Shown here: piece by piece, positions 54,398-62,442 of the stretch
How the letters are laid out: each line of letters opens with the position of its first letter
How positions within the stretch are numbered: the first letter of the stretch is position 1
Source of the DNA: an uncultured Lachnospiraceae bacterium
GTDB taxonomy: Bacteria > Bacillota > Clostridia > Lachnospirales > Lachnospiraceae
DNA: 64,000 nucleotides
Assembly (NCBI GenBank): GCA_900551115.1
Contig: URUY01000021.1
Coordinates: forward strand, 1 to 64,000
Reading direction: 5' to 3'
Position numbers and translations under genes: made by a program
The notes under the pieces: model-generated
The model's database searches: none
What the model saw: the letters and a program-made list of their open reading frames with translations, nothing else
What the model was told of the DNA's origin: nothing

Positions 54398-55142
54398 AAC
54401 CTTCTCCTCCTCTAGTAGTCACCTGTCCCCCCTTCTTAGCTGTAAGCTTTTCAAATTCCGGCTTTACAAATTCCACGCCGCATTCCATGACATGCTCTAA
54501 AAACAGCCTGTAATATTCCGGTACCAGCGCTTCCGTCTCATCATGGGCATGCAGCAGGAAAATATGGCAGGCGCCTTCCTGCCAAAGCATTTCTCCCGTA
54601 ACAGGATGGGGCTCGTGTATCTTCTTGAAAACCGATTCTGCATTAAAATCAGAATCAGGCCGTATCTGCCATTCCCCAAAATCAAAGGTCCAGTAGGCGT
54701 CAGCATCCTCCTTCATACGGCATTCTATGTACCAGGGATTGGTAACCTGTGCATCCTGCAGCTTATCAAACCCGTTCTTTCTAAAATATGCCTGAAGAGC
54801 CGTCGCATTTTCTCCGCCCTTGTCCCCATAAGGAAAACGGAAGGGTTTAAAGCGGCGGGTCACCCCCGCGTCTGCATAAAGCCGGTCAAGAAGCGCTTCA
54901 TTTTTCTCGATTTCTTCCAGGCAGGCAGAAAGGGACAGCGTACTAAATCCCGGATGGGAATAGCTGTGGTTGCCTATAATCATGCCCCTCTGCAGGGCAT
55001 AAACAGCCTCTTCATAATATTTTTCCACATTCCTGCCCACGGCATACATTACCGGACAGATGTTTTTTTCCTGCAAATAGTCCACAATAGCCGTGGTATT
55101 TGCCGATGCAATATCATCAATGGTCAAAACTGCCTTACTCAT
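54306..55142 (-). CDS. polysaccharide deacetylase-like protein, with doubtful C-terminus
   Basis: 278-residue member of the NodB-type carbohydrate esterase 4 superfamily. AVLTIDDIAS carries the catalytic and metal-binding aspartate pair, and GNHSYSHPGFSTLS the metal histidines (H-x3-H). No signal peptide is present, unusual for deacetylases acting on wall glycans. The start at MSKAVLTIDD has GGAG seven bases upstream and overlaps ykgJ by eight bases. The last 37 residues (after LTAKKG) are Gly/Arg-rich and read through the next gene; a one-base deletion in the six-C run (54427-54432, plus strand) would end it at once as KKGDR-stop. The tail is therefore suspect. Confidence 0.75.
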   Translation of the reverse strand: MSKAVLTIDDIASANTTAIVDYLQEKNICPVMYAVGRNVEKYYEEAVYALQRGMIIGNHSYSHPGFSTLSLSACLEEIEKNEALLDRLYADAGVTRRFKPFRFPYGDKGGENATALQAYFRKNGFDKLQDAQVTNPWYIECRMKEDADAYWTFDFGEWQIRPDSDFNAESVFKKIHEPHPVTGEMLWQEGACHIFLLHAHDETEALVPEYYRLFLEHVMECGVEFVKPEFEKLTAKKGGQVTTRGGEGYGERNRQGAVKAGSCEIENPGGRALPGSGI

Positions 55143-55782
55143 ATAAGCGCTCCATTTCTTCTGCTCTCTCATAAAACTGACTATAAAAGTCAATATTTGC
55201 TTCATAGGGTTTCAAGTAAAAAATCCGTAAAAGCCTAAGGCTCATTTTCTTTATCTCTTCCTGCGCCATGCTGCCCCCATCCTCTGCTGTCTGCAATGCT
55301 TTTGCCCGCTCCTTAAGTCCCTTTACCAAATAATGCCAGCGGACTAAAAAGTCCTGATTTTGAGGCAGCGCCTGCGTATCAATCCATTTTCCCACTTTTA
55401 CCTTGGTTTTATTTTCCTTAGGACATTCCTCCAACAAAAAATAAGTGAGTTTTCCAGATTCATAATTACGGCCAAGAGGAAAGGTTCTGCACAGTCCCGG
55501 TCTGCAGGCATGAATGCTGCAGCGGCCCTGTTCATTTAAAAAGACGCACTGCTCCTCCCTGCCCGCCATTACAAGGTGCGGCAGGATAATGCCTTCTTCC
55601 ACATGGAGCGCTGCCTGTTTGCGCAAAAGCTCCTCAAAGGTCTGCCCTAAATGAATCGTCAGCCGGTACACGTCAAGCGGGTCAAGCACAACGGATTCCC
55701 CCATTCCCTTACAGCACCGGGAACATCCTTCACATTCATGGCACCCGGCCTTTACCATATCCTTCAATTCATACAGTCTCAT
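55135..55782 (-). CDS. YkgJ-family cysteine-cluster protein
   Basis: 215-residue protein with the zinc/iron-chelating cysteine cluster C-x2-C-x2-C-x2-CC (CHECEGCSRCCKG, residues 14-26) and CSIHACRPGLCRTFPLG later, the pattern of the YkgJ family. Function is not established; members are thought to bind a metal or iron-sulfur centre. The start overlaps ogt by 14 bases and the end overlaps the deacetylase by eight, so the unit is translationally coupled. Confidence 0.87.
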   Translation of the reverse strand: MRLYELKDMVKAGCHECEGCSRCCKGMGESVVLDPLDVYRLTIHLGQTFEELLRKQAALHVEEGIILPHLVMAGREEQCVFLNEQGRCSIHACRPGLCRTFPLGRNYESGKLTYFLLEECPKENKTKVKVGKWIDTQALPQNQDFLVRWHYLVKGLKERAKALQTAEDGGSMAQEEIKKMSLRLLRIFYLKPYEANIDFYSQFYERAEEMERLYE

Positions 55783-56242
55783 ACTTTATTCCTTCCAGCT
55801 TAAGCAGCCGCTCTTTGACAGGAAGTCCTGCACCGAAGCCTGTCAGACTGCCATCGGCACCTATTACCCTGTGACAGGGAATCAGTATCAGAATCGGATT
55901 TTTATTGTTTGCGCCTCCCACAGCCCGACATGCCCCGGGATTGCCTGTGGCTGCTGCAATTTGTCCATAGGTCCTGGTTTCTCCATAGGGTATTTCCGCA
56001 AGCGCCTTCCATACTCTTTTCTGGAAATCAGTGCCCTGCGGTTTTACCGGCACCGTAAATACTTTGCGTTTCCCCGCAAAATATTCCGAAAGCTCCCGTA
56101 CCGCCTTTTGCAGCACCGGGCTTTTGCAGTCAGAAAGCTGTTTACCGTTTTCCTGCAAATCCAGTTTTGTCACCGCTTCCTTATCCGCTTCTATACAGAG
56201 CATTCCTATCGGTGACGCAAAATAACACCTGTCCTTTTCCAT
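55769..56242 (-). CDS. ogt: methylated-DNA--[protein]-cysteine S-methyltransferase
   Basis: 157-residue DNA repair protein that removes methyl groups from O6-methylguanine to its own cysteine. The acceptor is C123 in IPCHRVIG, and the DNA-binding helix region is YGQIAAATGNPGACRAVGGANNKNP. The start at MEKDRCYF is favoured by GGGGA just upstream and by family length; the frame open to 56311 overlaps nothing useful. It is first in a tightly overlapping unit with ykgJ and the deacetylase. Confidence 0.93.
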   Translation of the reverse strand: MEKDRCYFASPIGMLCIEADKEAVTKLDLQENGKQLSDCKSPVLQKAVRELSEYFAGKRKVFTVPVKPQGTDFQKRVWKALAEIPYGETRTYGQIAAATGNPGACRAVGGANNKNPILILIPCHRVIGADGSLTGFGAGLPVKERLLKLEGIKYETV

Positions 56243-56374
56243 ATTTCCCCGCATTTCTGAGCGACTTGTCATAAAGGTATGGCACATGCTCTTCTTTTTT
56301 CTGTATTTCATTGTATCACAATTTATTTTCCATCGGAATACTATGCAGTAAGAATCTTAAAAGGCTGCGATAGT

Positions 56375-57019
56375 TTGCATATTTTTATTGTTATTTTTGA
56401 AGCGTTCTGCATTGCCTCCGCTCTGTCCGCGGACGCCTTTGTGACCGGCTTTTCCTATGGAACGGACAGAATAAAAATCCCCTTCTTATCCGTGCTTGTA
56501 ATAGACGGTATATGCAGTCTGATGATAGGCGCCACGCTGCTTGCAGGTTCTTATATCAGACAATACACGCCTGCTTTTGTGACCACTGCCGTCTGCTTTA
56601 CCCTCCTGTTTGTTTTGGGCATGGCAAAGCTGTTAGACGGCATCACCAAATCCCTTATCCGAAAATACGGCGTTATCAGCAGTAATATTAAGTTTTCCTT
56701 CTGTAATTTCCGCTTTGTCTTAAGCCTTTATGCCAATCCGGCATGCGCGGATACGGATCATTCCAAAACAATTTCTCCAAAGGAAGCCATTGTCCTTGCC
56801 ATTGTGCTGTCTCTTGACGGCTGCGCCGTGGGCTTCGGCGCGGCTCTAGGGAATGTAAACGGACCCGCCGTCTTTTTCTGCTCTCTTATCATGGAGGCTG
56901 CTGCCATCCTTTCCGGCGCAGCCTTGGGAAACCGGGCAGCTAAAAAACTGTCTTTTCCTGTTTCCTGGCTGAGTGGCTGTATCCTGCTGATTTTGGCATT
57001 TTTAAAGCTGATTGCGTGA
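56375..57019 (+). CDS. YtaF/MntP-like membrane protein
   Basis: 214-residue integral membrane protein with about six helices in two repeats. The paired motifs SALSADAFVTGFSYG and LSLDGCAVGFGAALG carry the intramembrane aspartates of the MntP manganese exporter/YtaF sporulation family. The TTG at 56375 is chosen: AAGG lies about ten bases upstream and the length then equals Bacillus YtaF. The frame open to 56279 adds an unconserved stretch. It is divergent from ogt. Manganese export or a sporulation role are both possible. Confidence 0.85.
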   Translation: MHIFIVIFEAFCIASALSADAFVTGFSYGTDRIKIPFLSVLVIDGICSLMIGATLLAGSYIRQYTPAFVTTAVCFTLLFVLGMAKLLDGITKSLIRKYGVISSNIKFSFCNFRFVLSLYANPACADTDHSKTISPKEAIVLAIVLSLDGCAVGFGAALGNVNGPAVFFCSLIMEAAAILSGAALGNRAAKKLSFPVSWLSGCILLILAFLKLIA

Positions 57020-57049
57020 AGGCTTCAGCAAAATATGTATTTCCAAAGG

Positions 57050-57085
57050 AAAAAATCACGCAACGGATTTACCTGTTGCGTGATT
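57050..57085 (-). terminator. terminator of the LacI-GGDEF gene
   Basis: On the minus strand AATCACGCAAC pairs with GTTGCGTGATT and runs into six T residues. It lies just beyond the reading frame that carries the GGDEF motif, showing that the two pieces belong to one transcript. Confidence 0.85.
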
Positions 57086-57113
57086 CCGCTTTCCCTGCCG
57101 GCATCTGCTTTCT

Positions 57114-57422
57114 TTACTTTGTTCTCTTTCTCTTATTCTTTTTCTTATCCTTATACATCCGTTGGTCTGCAAGCAGTATAACCTGGTCTAAATTGCGGCC
57201 TCTTGGGTCTTCCCTGCTTATTCCCACACTGATGGATATTTTGTAAGGCTTACCGCAGATGGTATTAATGTGTTCCAGATACTTTTTCATCCGGTCTGTT
57301 CTAAGCTTTATTTCTTCTTCCGTCAGATTGCCTACACAGACCGCTGTATATTCATCTCCCCCAATCCGGTAGCCTTTTTCATACGCCGTATCCTCTCCCC
57401 GCAAAAAACTGCTTGATGGCAT
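57114..57422 (-). pseudogene. frameshifted C-terminal half of the GGDEF domain
   Basis: This frame encodes EKGYRIGGDEYTAV, the active-site GGDEF loop, followed by the rest of a diguanylate cyclase (SISVGISREDPRGRNLDQVILLADQRMYKDKKK). It continues the domain begun in the 57379-59052 frame. Deleting one T from the T6 run (57403-57408) joins them as AIKQFLRGEDTAYEKGYRIGGDE, restoring normal domain spacing. The ATG at 57422 is not preceded by a ribosome binding site, so separate translation is unlikely. Confidence 0.85.
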
Positions 57423-59052
57423 CCCCGGCCTGCTTTATGGCAAAATCGCCTTCCGCATGTCCGAAGGTATCATTGATATATTTCAGATCATCCAAATCCG
57501 CCATCAATACCACCAGCTTGCTGCCTTCTTTTTCAGCCAGCTTCATCTGTTCGCTTGCATAGGCCGAAAAGCCGTTCCGGTTGTAAAGTCCTGTAAGGAA
57601 ATCGGTCACAGCATTTTTTTCCACTAATTTATAGGCTGCGCTAAGCTGCTTATTCACCTTTTCCATATTGATATACCGGCGCATAATCTCTAACAGGTTG
57701 CAGACATTGCGGCACCAGCTCCAATAAATATCCGGGAAAACATTGGGTTTCCCTTCATACTGCACTACACCGTAGCCAAAGCATCTTCTCATAAAATGCA
57801 GCGCCGTAAAATAAAAAGTAGCAGGAAGCTCTCTTTCCTCCCAAAGTCCGGGAAGCATCTCTTCTATCTTGAAAAAATGTTCTGTATCCACTCTCTTTGC
57901 TTCCCTGTATCTGCTGTAAATCAGATTCATCCGGCTGTTTCTGCCATGCGCACCGCCGTCTTCCTTATACTCTTCCTTTGTCCAGTCGTCATACAGGCAG
58001 ATATAATACCCTGCCATCTCCTTTATATACAGGGTATACCAGTCGATTTTCCACAGACAGTCTTCGATGCCGTTTGCTCCGGTTCCGTCTTCCATCATAA
58101 AATTGTATGCGGAATAAAAATCATGATATAATCCCTGACGCAGGCTCTCTATATGCGGCAGGCTTTCTTCTCTTTCTTCCTGTTTCTCACAGCCGCAGGT
58201 CCGTCCAATCAACAGCTTCTCCTCTATTGGCAGCTCCGGCAGGCTTTCCCCCTCTAACTGGTTAATCAGCTTTCTGGCCGCATTTCTTCCTATATTTTGG
58301 GCATCTCTGGGCGTGGACGTCAGAAAATGCCGTTTTACAACACCGCCGCCGTCTGCATCAAAGCCTGTTATCAAAATATCCTCCGGCACTTTGATACCCC
58401 GCTTTCTGCAGGCATCATATACGCTCAGCCCCATGGTATCTGAAGCACAGCAGACAGCCTGCGGCAGACCTTCCGGGCTCTCTAACAGCGCCTGAACCGT
58501 TTCATCGCCTGCATCATACCAAAAATCCCCGAAAAATACCCGGTTTTCCTTTATGGGCAGATTCTTTTCCTTCATAAAATCATAATATGCCTGCAGGCGC
58601 GCTTTTGCATGGGGATGTCCTTCTCTCCCCGTCAGAAAAGCGAAATCCCTGACTCCGTGGGCCTCGTATAAATGCTCCATGATGCAATGGATATTTTTGC
58701 CTGTATCCTCTAAAACACAGGGCAGCTCTGCGGCTTCATTATCCACTCTGACCACCTTCCGCGGATATTTTTCCCGAAGAGCCTCAAGCTCCGAAAATAC
58801 CTTTGGGAACTCTGCCAACTGTTCTGACACTATGATAACGCCGTCCAGCTTATCATAATTAATCATAGAAAAAACATTCATTTCTCCCATTTGATAGTCA
58901 TTCCACATCTGTCCTTTGACAAATGACGAAAACACCAACACATCATAATCCCTGGCATAAGCTTCTTCCTGAATCCCCAGCAGCATCTTTTGTTGAAATG
59001 CATCATAATGTTCCGATGTAACTACTCCGATTTTCTTTCGGCTCTTCTTCAT
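57379..59052 (-). CDS. LacI-type sensor / GGDEF protein, cut short by a frameshift
   Basis: 557-residue frame that should be the larger part of a cytosolic diguanylate cyclase. Residues 1-290 form a LacI-type periplasmic-binding-like domain without any helix-turn-helix (KIGVVTSEHYDAFQQKMLLGI, AVCCASDTMGLSVYDACR, DILITGFDADGGG). A helical region (about 300-460) leads into the first half of a GGDEF domain (DFLTGLYNRNGFSAY, VVLMADLDDLKYINDTFGHAEGD). The frame ends before the GGDEF motif. If intact, the protein would link a cytoplasmic sugar or metabolite to cyclic di-GMP. AGAGG eight bases upstream supports the start. As it stands it would lack the catalytic loop. Confidence 0.82.
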   Translation of the reverse strand: MKKSRKKIGVVTSEHYDAFQQKMLLGIQEEAYARDYDVLVFSSFVKGQMWNDYQMGEMNVFSMINYDKLDGVIIVSEQLAEFPKVFSELEALREKYPRKVVRVDNEAAELPCVLEDTGKNIHCIMEHLYEAHGVRDFAFLTGREGHPHAKARLQAYYDFMKEKNLPIKENRVFFGDFWYDAGDETVQALLESPEGLPQAVCCASDTMGLSVYDACRKRGIKVPEDILITGFDADGGGVVKRHFLTSTPRDAQNIGRNAARKLINQLEGESLPELPIEEKLLIGRTCGCEKQEEREESLPHIESLRQGLYHDFYSAYNFMMEDGTGANGIEDCLWKIDWYTLYIKEMAGYYICLYDDWTKEEYKEDGGAHGRNSRMNLIYSRYREAKRVDTEHFFKIEEMLPGLWEERELPATFYFTALHFMRRCFGYGVVQYEGKPNVFPDIYWSWCRNVCNLLEIMRRYINMEKVNKQLSAAYKLVEKNAVTDFLTGLYNRNGFSAYASEQMKLAEKEGSKLVVLMADLDDLKYINDTFGHAEGDFAIKQAGDAIKQFFAGRGYGV

Positions 59053-59138
59053 AAGCATTTCCTCTCATTGATGGATTTCCCTTTTTTAATTATACCCCAT
59101 TCTCTCTGAAAATGCTAATCCTTTTCGCCGTCCCAAAA

Positions 59139-59180
59139 ACAAAAAAGGATATCGCAGCCTTAAAAAACCACGATACCCTT
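59139..59180 (-). terminator. terminator of the galactan operon
   Basis: On the minus strand AAGGGTATCG pairs with CGATATCCTT across a loop of about 16 bases and is followed by TTTTTTGTTTTTGG. It lies just beyond the GH53 stop. Confidence 0.75.
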
Positions 59181-59191
59181 ATTTCTTATTT

Positions 59192-60313
59192 TTACATAAA
59201 ATCCCTGATTACCTGCAAGGCAGGAAGCGCATTGCCGTCGTAATCAAACAACGCCTGATTGGCCCATTCGTTTCCGCAGGGTCCCGCGTCCTCTATGTAA
59301 GCCAGAGAAGCCTCTGTAGCCCAGCCGCTTCCCGAAACCGGTATCCATGCCGGTTCCCAGTAATAAAAGCCTTTTCCCAATCCTTCCGGGACATTTTTTA
59401 AGCGGTTCATAAAATCCGTCATAAAATCACACTGTCCCTTCTTTGTCATGGGATATTCTACCTTTTCTGCAAGGGCTGGCTTTGTAGCATACCCTTTTCT
59501 TTCTTTTGGCGCGAGCTTCTCATAGCTTCCGTAATCCTCCATGGTATACCCCATGGATACCTCCGCAACAACCAGCTCTTTCCCGTAGCGCCTGGCAATA
59601 TCCGTCATATTGTCCGAAAGCATCTGTAATGTTCCATGCCAGAACGGATAATAGGACAGACCGATTATCTGAAAATCCTCTCCCCGCTTCAGATACTCAT
59701 CAAACCACCTGCGGTACAGTTCATTGTTGCCGCCGTTATCAAGATGAAGCATAATGGGAACATCCTTATCCACCGCGCGGACGCCCCTTATCCCGGCGCT
59801 TACAAACCGGGCAATATTGTCATACTCAGGCACTTTGCCGTAAGGCCACAAAAGACCGTTTGAAAGTTCATTACCTACCTGTATCATCGTAGGGAAAACG
59901 CCCTCTTCCCGCAGCACTGTCAAAGTAGAAACCGTATATTCATATATTGCCTTTTCCAGCTCCTCTACAGAAAAACCGCGCCATGCCTTGGGAATAAACT
60001 GCTTTCCCGGATCCGCCCAGAAATCACTGTAATGGTAATCCAGCAAAAATCCCATGCCTGCCGAACGCGCACGCTTTGCCAACAAAATCACCGTCTGCAA
60101 ATCACAGTTCCCTGCGCCGTAGGAAGCCCCCTTTTCCGAATAGGGGTCATTCCACAGCCGAAGGCGGACCGAATTGATGCCATAGTCCGAAAGAATCTCA
60201 AATACGTCCTTTTCTTCCCCGCCGTCAAAAAATCTGCCGCCGCAGTTTTCCACCTCTGCCAGGGTAGAAAGATCCATACCCTTTATAAACGCTTCCGTTC
60301 TGTTCTTTTCCAA
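59192..60313 (-). CDS. GH53 endo-beta-1,4-galactanase
   Basis: 373-residue GH53 enzyme that cuts beta-1,4-galactan, the side chain of type I rhamnogalacturonan. The acid/base is E149 in IQVGNELSNG and the nucleophile E251 in VVAEVSMGY; FIKGMDLSTLAEVE and RLRLWNDPYSE are N-terminal signatures and GFYYWEPAWIP lies near the end. Unusually for this family there is no signal peptide, so it should act on imported galacto-oligosaccharides. The start is TTG with AGGAGG eight bases upstream. It is last in an operon with a zinc-ribbon protein, a 617-residue unknown and two permeases. Confidence 0.93.
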   Translation of the reverse strand: MEKNRTEAFIKGMDLSTLAEVENCGGRFFDGGEEKDVFEILSDYGINSVRLRLWNDPYSEKGASYGAGNCDLQTVILLAKRARSAGMGFLLDYHYSDFWADPGKQFIPKAWRGFSVEELEKAIYEYTVSTLTVLREEGVFPTMIQVGNELSNGLLWPYGKVPEYDNIARFVSAGIRGVRAVDKDVPIMLHLDNGGNNELYRRWFDEYLKRGEDFQIIGLSYYPFWHGTLQMLSDNMTDIARRYGKELVVAEVSMGYTMEDYGSYEKLAPKERKGYATKPALAEKVEYPMTKKGQCDFMTDFMNRLKNVPEGLGKGFYYWEPAWIPVSGSGWATEASLAYIEDAGPCGNEWANQALFDYDGNALPALQVIRDFM

Positions 60314-60354
60314 AGGCTATTCCTCCTGCTCCTTTTTATAGCCGTACAGCCCCG

Positions 60355-60570
60355 TTACGCCTCAAAATCCGTGAAACGTTTATTCATGGCGCCGTAGCGG
60401 AATCTCGCCATTTCATTCTTTTTAAGGACATCCTCCTCCGTTCCCTTATACTGGCAGCGGATACAGTAATATTCCTGTTTGTCCTTATCACAAAACATAT
60501 CAATATCCAAATCCCGCATAAAACAGGAGGGACATCTGTAATTTAATCTTCCCTTTCCAGACTGAGCCAT
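60355..60570 (-). CDS. small zinc-ribbon protein
   Basis: 71-residue protein with C-P-S-C (residues 13-16) and C-I-R-C (about 36-39), a zinc ribbon, and a basic C-terminus. There is no signal or membrane segment. GGAGG ten bases upstream supports the ATG. Its start lies inside the last 28 bases of the preceding 617-residue gene, so the two are translationally coupled. Function is unknown; it may bind the neighbouring protein or nucleic acid. Confidence 0.75.
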   Translation of the reverse strand: MAQSGKGRLNYRCPSCFMRDLDIDMFCDKDKQEYYCIRCQYKGTEEDVLKKNEMARFRYGAMNKRFTDFEA

Positions 60571-62396
60571 GTGGTAAATACCTCCTTTTCAGAAAGTGTA
60601 GTTGTATATCCCAGGGTAAACATAGGTGAAAAGGCGTAGCCTTCCTTTACATACCCTGTTGCCTGTTTCGGCTCTGCCGACAGGGAAACCTTTGTCTTTA
60701 CGGGAGGCAGCACACAGTACACCTTATCAGCGCCTTCTACTGCTTCTTCCCTGCATTTATAAGCGTAGGCAATTTCTTTTTTCTCCGAACCACGCACACA
60801 GCCCAGTGTAAGAGAGGTCATGTCCTCTGCATACTCCGTGGTACCGTAGCATGCGGTCATGTACTCATTCAGCTCTACCTTAGCGTCCGGTCTGCTCATG
60901 GAAAGCACTTTTCTCTCCATGCCGATTGCAGAGCTTCCTTCCTCAAATATCACTCTTGTCTGTAACGTTACGGTCAAATCTGCAAATTCGATTTCTACAG
61001 GGTCAAGGGTTAAGATTCTCTTTTTCTTTCCTTCTTCGATTGTCTCTTCCGAGAAATGCGCCTTGGTCCGGCAGAGACACAAATCTACCTCTTCACCGTT
61101 ATAGGACAGCTTTGCGCTCCTTACTGTTCCCTCTCCCGCATAATGGGTAAAATAGCCTGCACGGTATTTTTCCTGAATCAGGAAGGGATAGGAAGCATCC
61201 GTTACGTGAGGAGTACCGATGCCCACCGGCCATTCCAGCTTGGCGGCATAGGGACGTAAATCCACGATAGCGCCGCCCTGGTCCATATTGACGCAGGCAC
61301 GCATATAGGGGTCACAGTACCAGAAAAGCTGTTTGTCAGAGCCATACAGGATATCCCGCCACAGAGCGCATTCCGGCTCCGTATAGGTCTTTTTCTGTCT
61401 GTAATAACCGGCAAACTCTGCCATGGTCATGTCCGTCAGCTTGCCTTCTTTTTTCAGCTTGCCGTAATAAGCCATGCCATCCTCGTAGGATTTCTTTAAC
61501 AGCTCATAGGGAGCCTCCCAGCGTCCCATTTTATTGAGCCAGCCGGGACCTACAAACATCATATTGTAAGCGTAGCCGTTATTGTACTTTTCCAAAGAAC
61601 GGTACTGGTCTATCAGGTTGTACAGATAAGGATACTCCCAGGTCTCGGTGTCATAAATCATACCGCGCAGCACGTTCTGGGGATGGGTACCGAAGTTGGA
61701 ACCGTTGCCGTCATAGCAGGCAAGCAGATCCCTTGACAAGTGCGGAATTGCCACAATGCCGGAATCCTCTGCCTCATTTGCTGCCGGTGCATGTACATTT
61801 GCCTTGGACGGAATCCAGGGTGCCCAGGGACCACCGTCCATAAAGGTATACCAGGAGTTGTTGCAGGTATGGTACGCTTTTGGTCCCTCCTCCCAGCAGG
61901 TTGCTACCGCGCACTGTACGGAAGGATATTTTTCCTTGATATAATTAATCAGCTCTGCATCCATATAATAGGAGCCTGTTGATACCGGATAAAAACCGAA
62001 AATATCATGGAATTTTCCAAATACATCATCTACAATCGACTTCTTGTCCTCCATGGAAAACATCCAGATACAGAAGTCCTTTGTATTGTACTTTTCCCTG
62101 AATTCCTTGCAGGGAAGACCAAGCAGGGATAACGCTATCTCGTCTCCGTAGGTGTCATGATGCTCCTTTGCCAATGAAATTGCCTCTTCATTAAACAGGC
62201 TCGCATAGGTCATCTGAATCGTTGTCTTTAAGCCGTTTTTATGAGCGGCCTCCTGCTGCAATTTAAAAATATCCAGTGATTCTGTCAGCAGCGCCTTTCT
62301 GCCGATATCCTCTGCCTTTCCGTGTCCCGTCACCTTCTCGGCATATTCGGGAACCATCTCAGGCCGATGGATAATATTTACAATAAATTTGTCCAT
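60543..62396 (-). CDS. unrecognised 617-residue protein, candidate carbohydrate-active enzyme
   Basis: No family is recognised with confidence. The N-terminal two thirds look like an alpha/beta-barrel of the polysaccharide-deacetylase/GH57-like kind: FIVNIIHRPEMVPEYAEKV at the start, KTTIQMTYASLF, KDFCIWMFSMEDKKSIVDDVF, TGSYYMDAELINYIKEKY. The region has many Trp/Tyr and Asp residues (WYTFMDGGPWAPWIPSK). The C-terminal third is beta-rich and sandwich-like. There is no signal peptide, so it is cytosolic. It sits between sugar permeases and a GH53 galactanase in one operon. The ribosome binding site is odd: GGAAGG is separated from the ATG by a perfect hairpin. A new or distant glycosidase, lyase or esterase acting on imported oligosaccharides is inference. 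Confidence 0.7.
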   Translation of the reverse strand: MDKFIVNIIHRPEMVPEYAEKVTGHGKAEDIGRKALLTESLDIFKLQQEAAHKNGLKTTIQMTYASLFNEEAISLAKEHHDTYGDEIALSLLGLPCKEFREKYNTKDFCIWMFSMEDKKSIVDDVFGKFHDIFGFYPVSTGSYYMDAELINYIKEKYPSVQCAVATCWEEGPKAYHTCNNSWYTFMDGGPWAPWIPSKANVHAPAANEAEDSGIVAIPHLSRDLLACYDGNGSNFGTHPQNVLRGMIYDTETWEYPYLYNLIDQYRSLEKYNNGYAYNMMFVGPGWLNKMGRWEAPYELLKKSYEDGMAYYGKLKKEGKLTDMTMAEFAGYYRQKKTYTEPECALWRDILYGSDKQLFWYCDPYMRACVNMDQGGAIVDLRPYAAKLEWPVGIGTPHVTDASYPFLIQEKYRAGYFTHYAGEGTVRSAKLSYNGEEVDLCLCRTKAHFSEETIEEGKKKRILTLDPVEIEFADLTVTLQTRVIFEEGSSAIGMERKVLSMSRPDAKVELNEYMTACYGTTEYAEDMTSLTLGCVRGSEKKEIAYAYKCREEAVEGADKVYCVLPPVKTKVSLSAEPKQATGYVKEGYAFSPMFTLGYTTTLSEKEVFTTWLSLERED

Positions 62397-62405
62397 GTTC
62401 TTTTT

Positions 62406-62421
62406 AACCGCTTCTGCGGTT
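62406..62421 (-). promoter_or_regulatory. hairpin between Shine-Dalgarno and start codon
   Basis: AACCGC-TTCT-GCGGTT is a perfect 6-bp stem with a 4-base loop. On the minus strand it lies between a purine-rich GGAAGG and the ATG of the 617-residue gene. The close-in sequence AAAAAGAAC is a poor ribosome binding site, so this stem may bring GGAAGG nearer or hinder initiation. Confidence 0.4.
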
Positions 62422-62442
62422 CTTCCTTCCTTCTTTGTTTAC

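Noticed and set aside
57379..57422. Programmed ribosomal frameshift in the GGDEF gene
   Set aside because: Joining the frames needs +1 (or -2) at CAG TTT TTT GCG. There is no known +1 signal such as a slow stop codon with upstream Shine-Dalgarno, and a GGDEF protein would gain nothing obvious. An indel in a T6 run is simpler.
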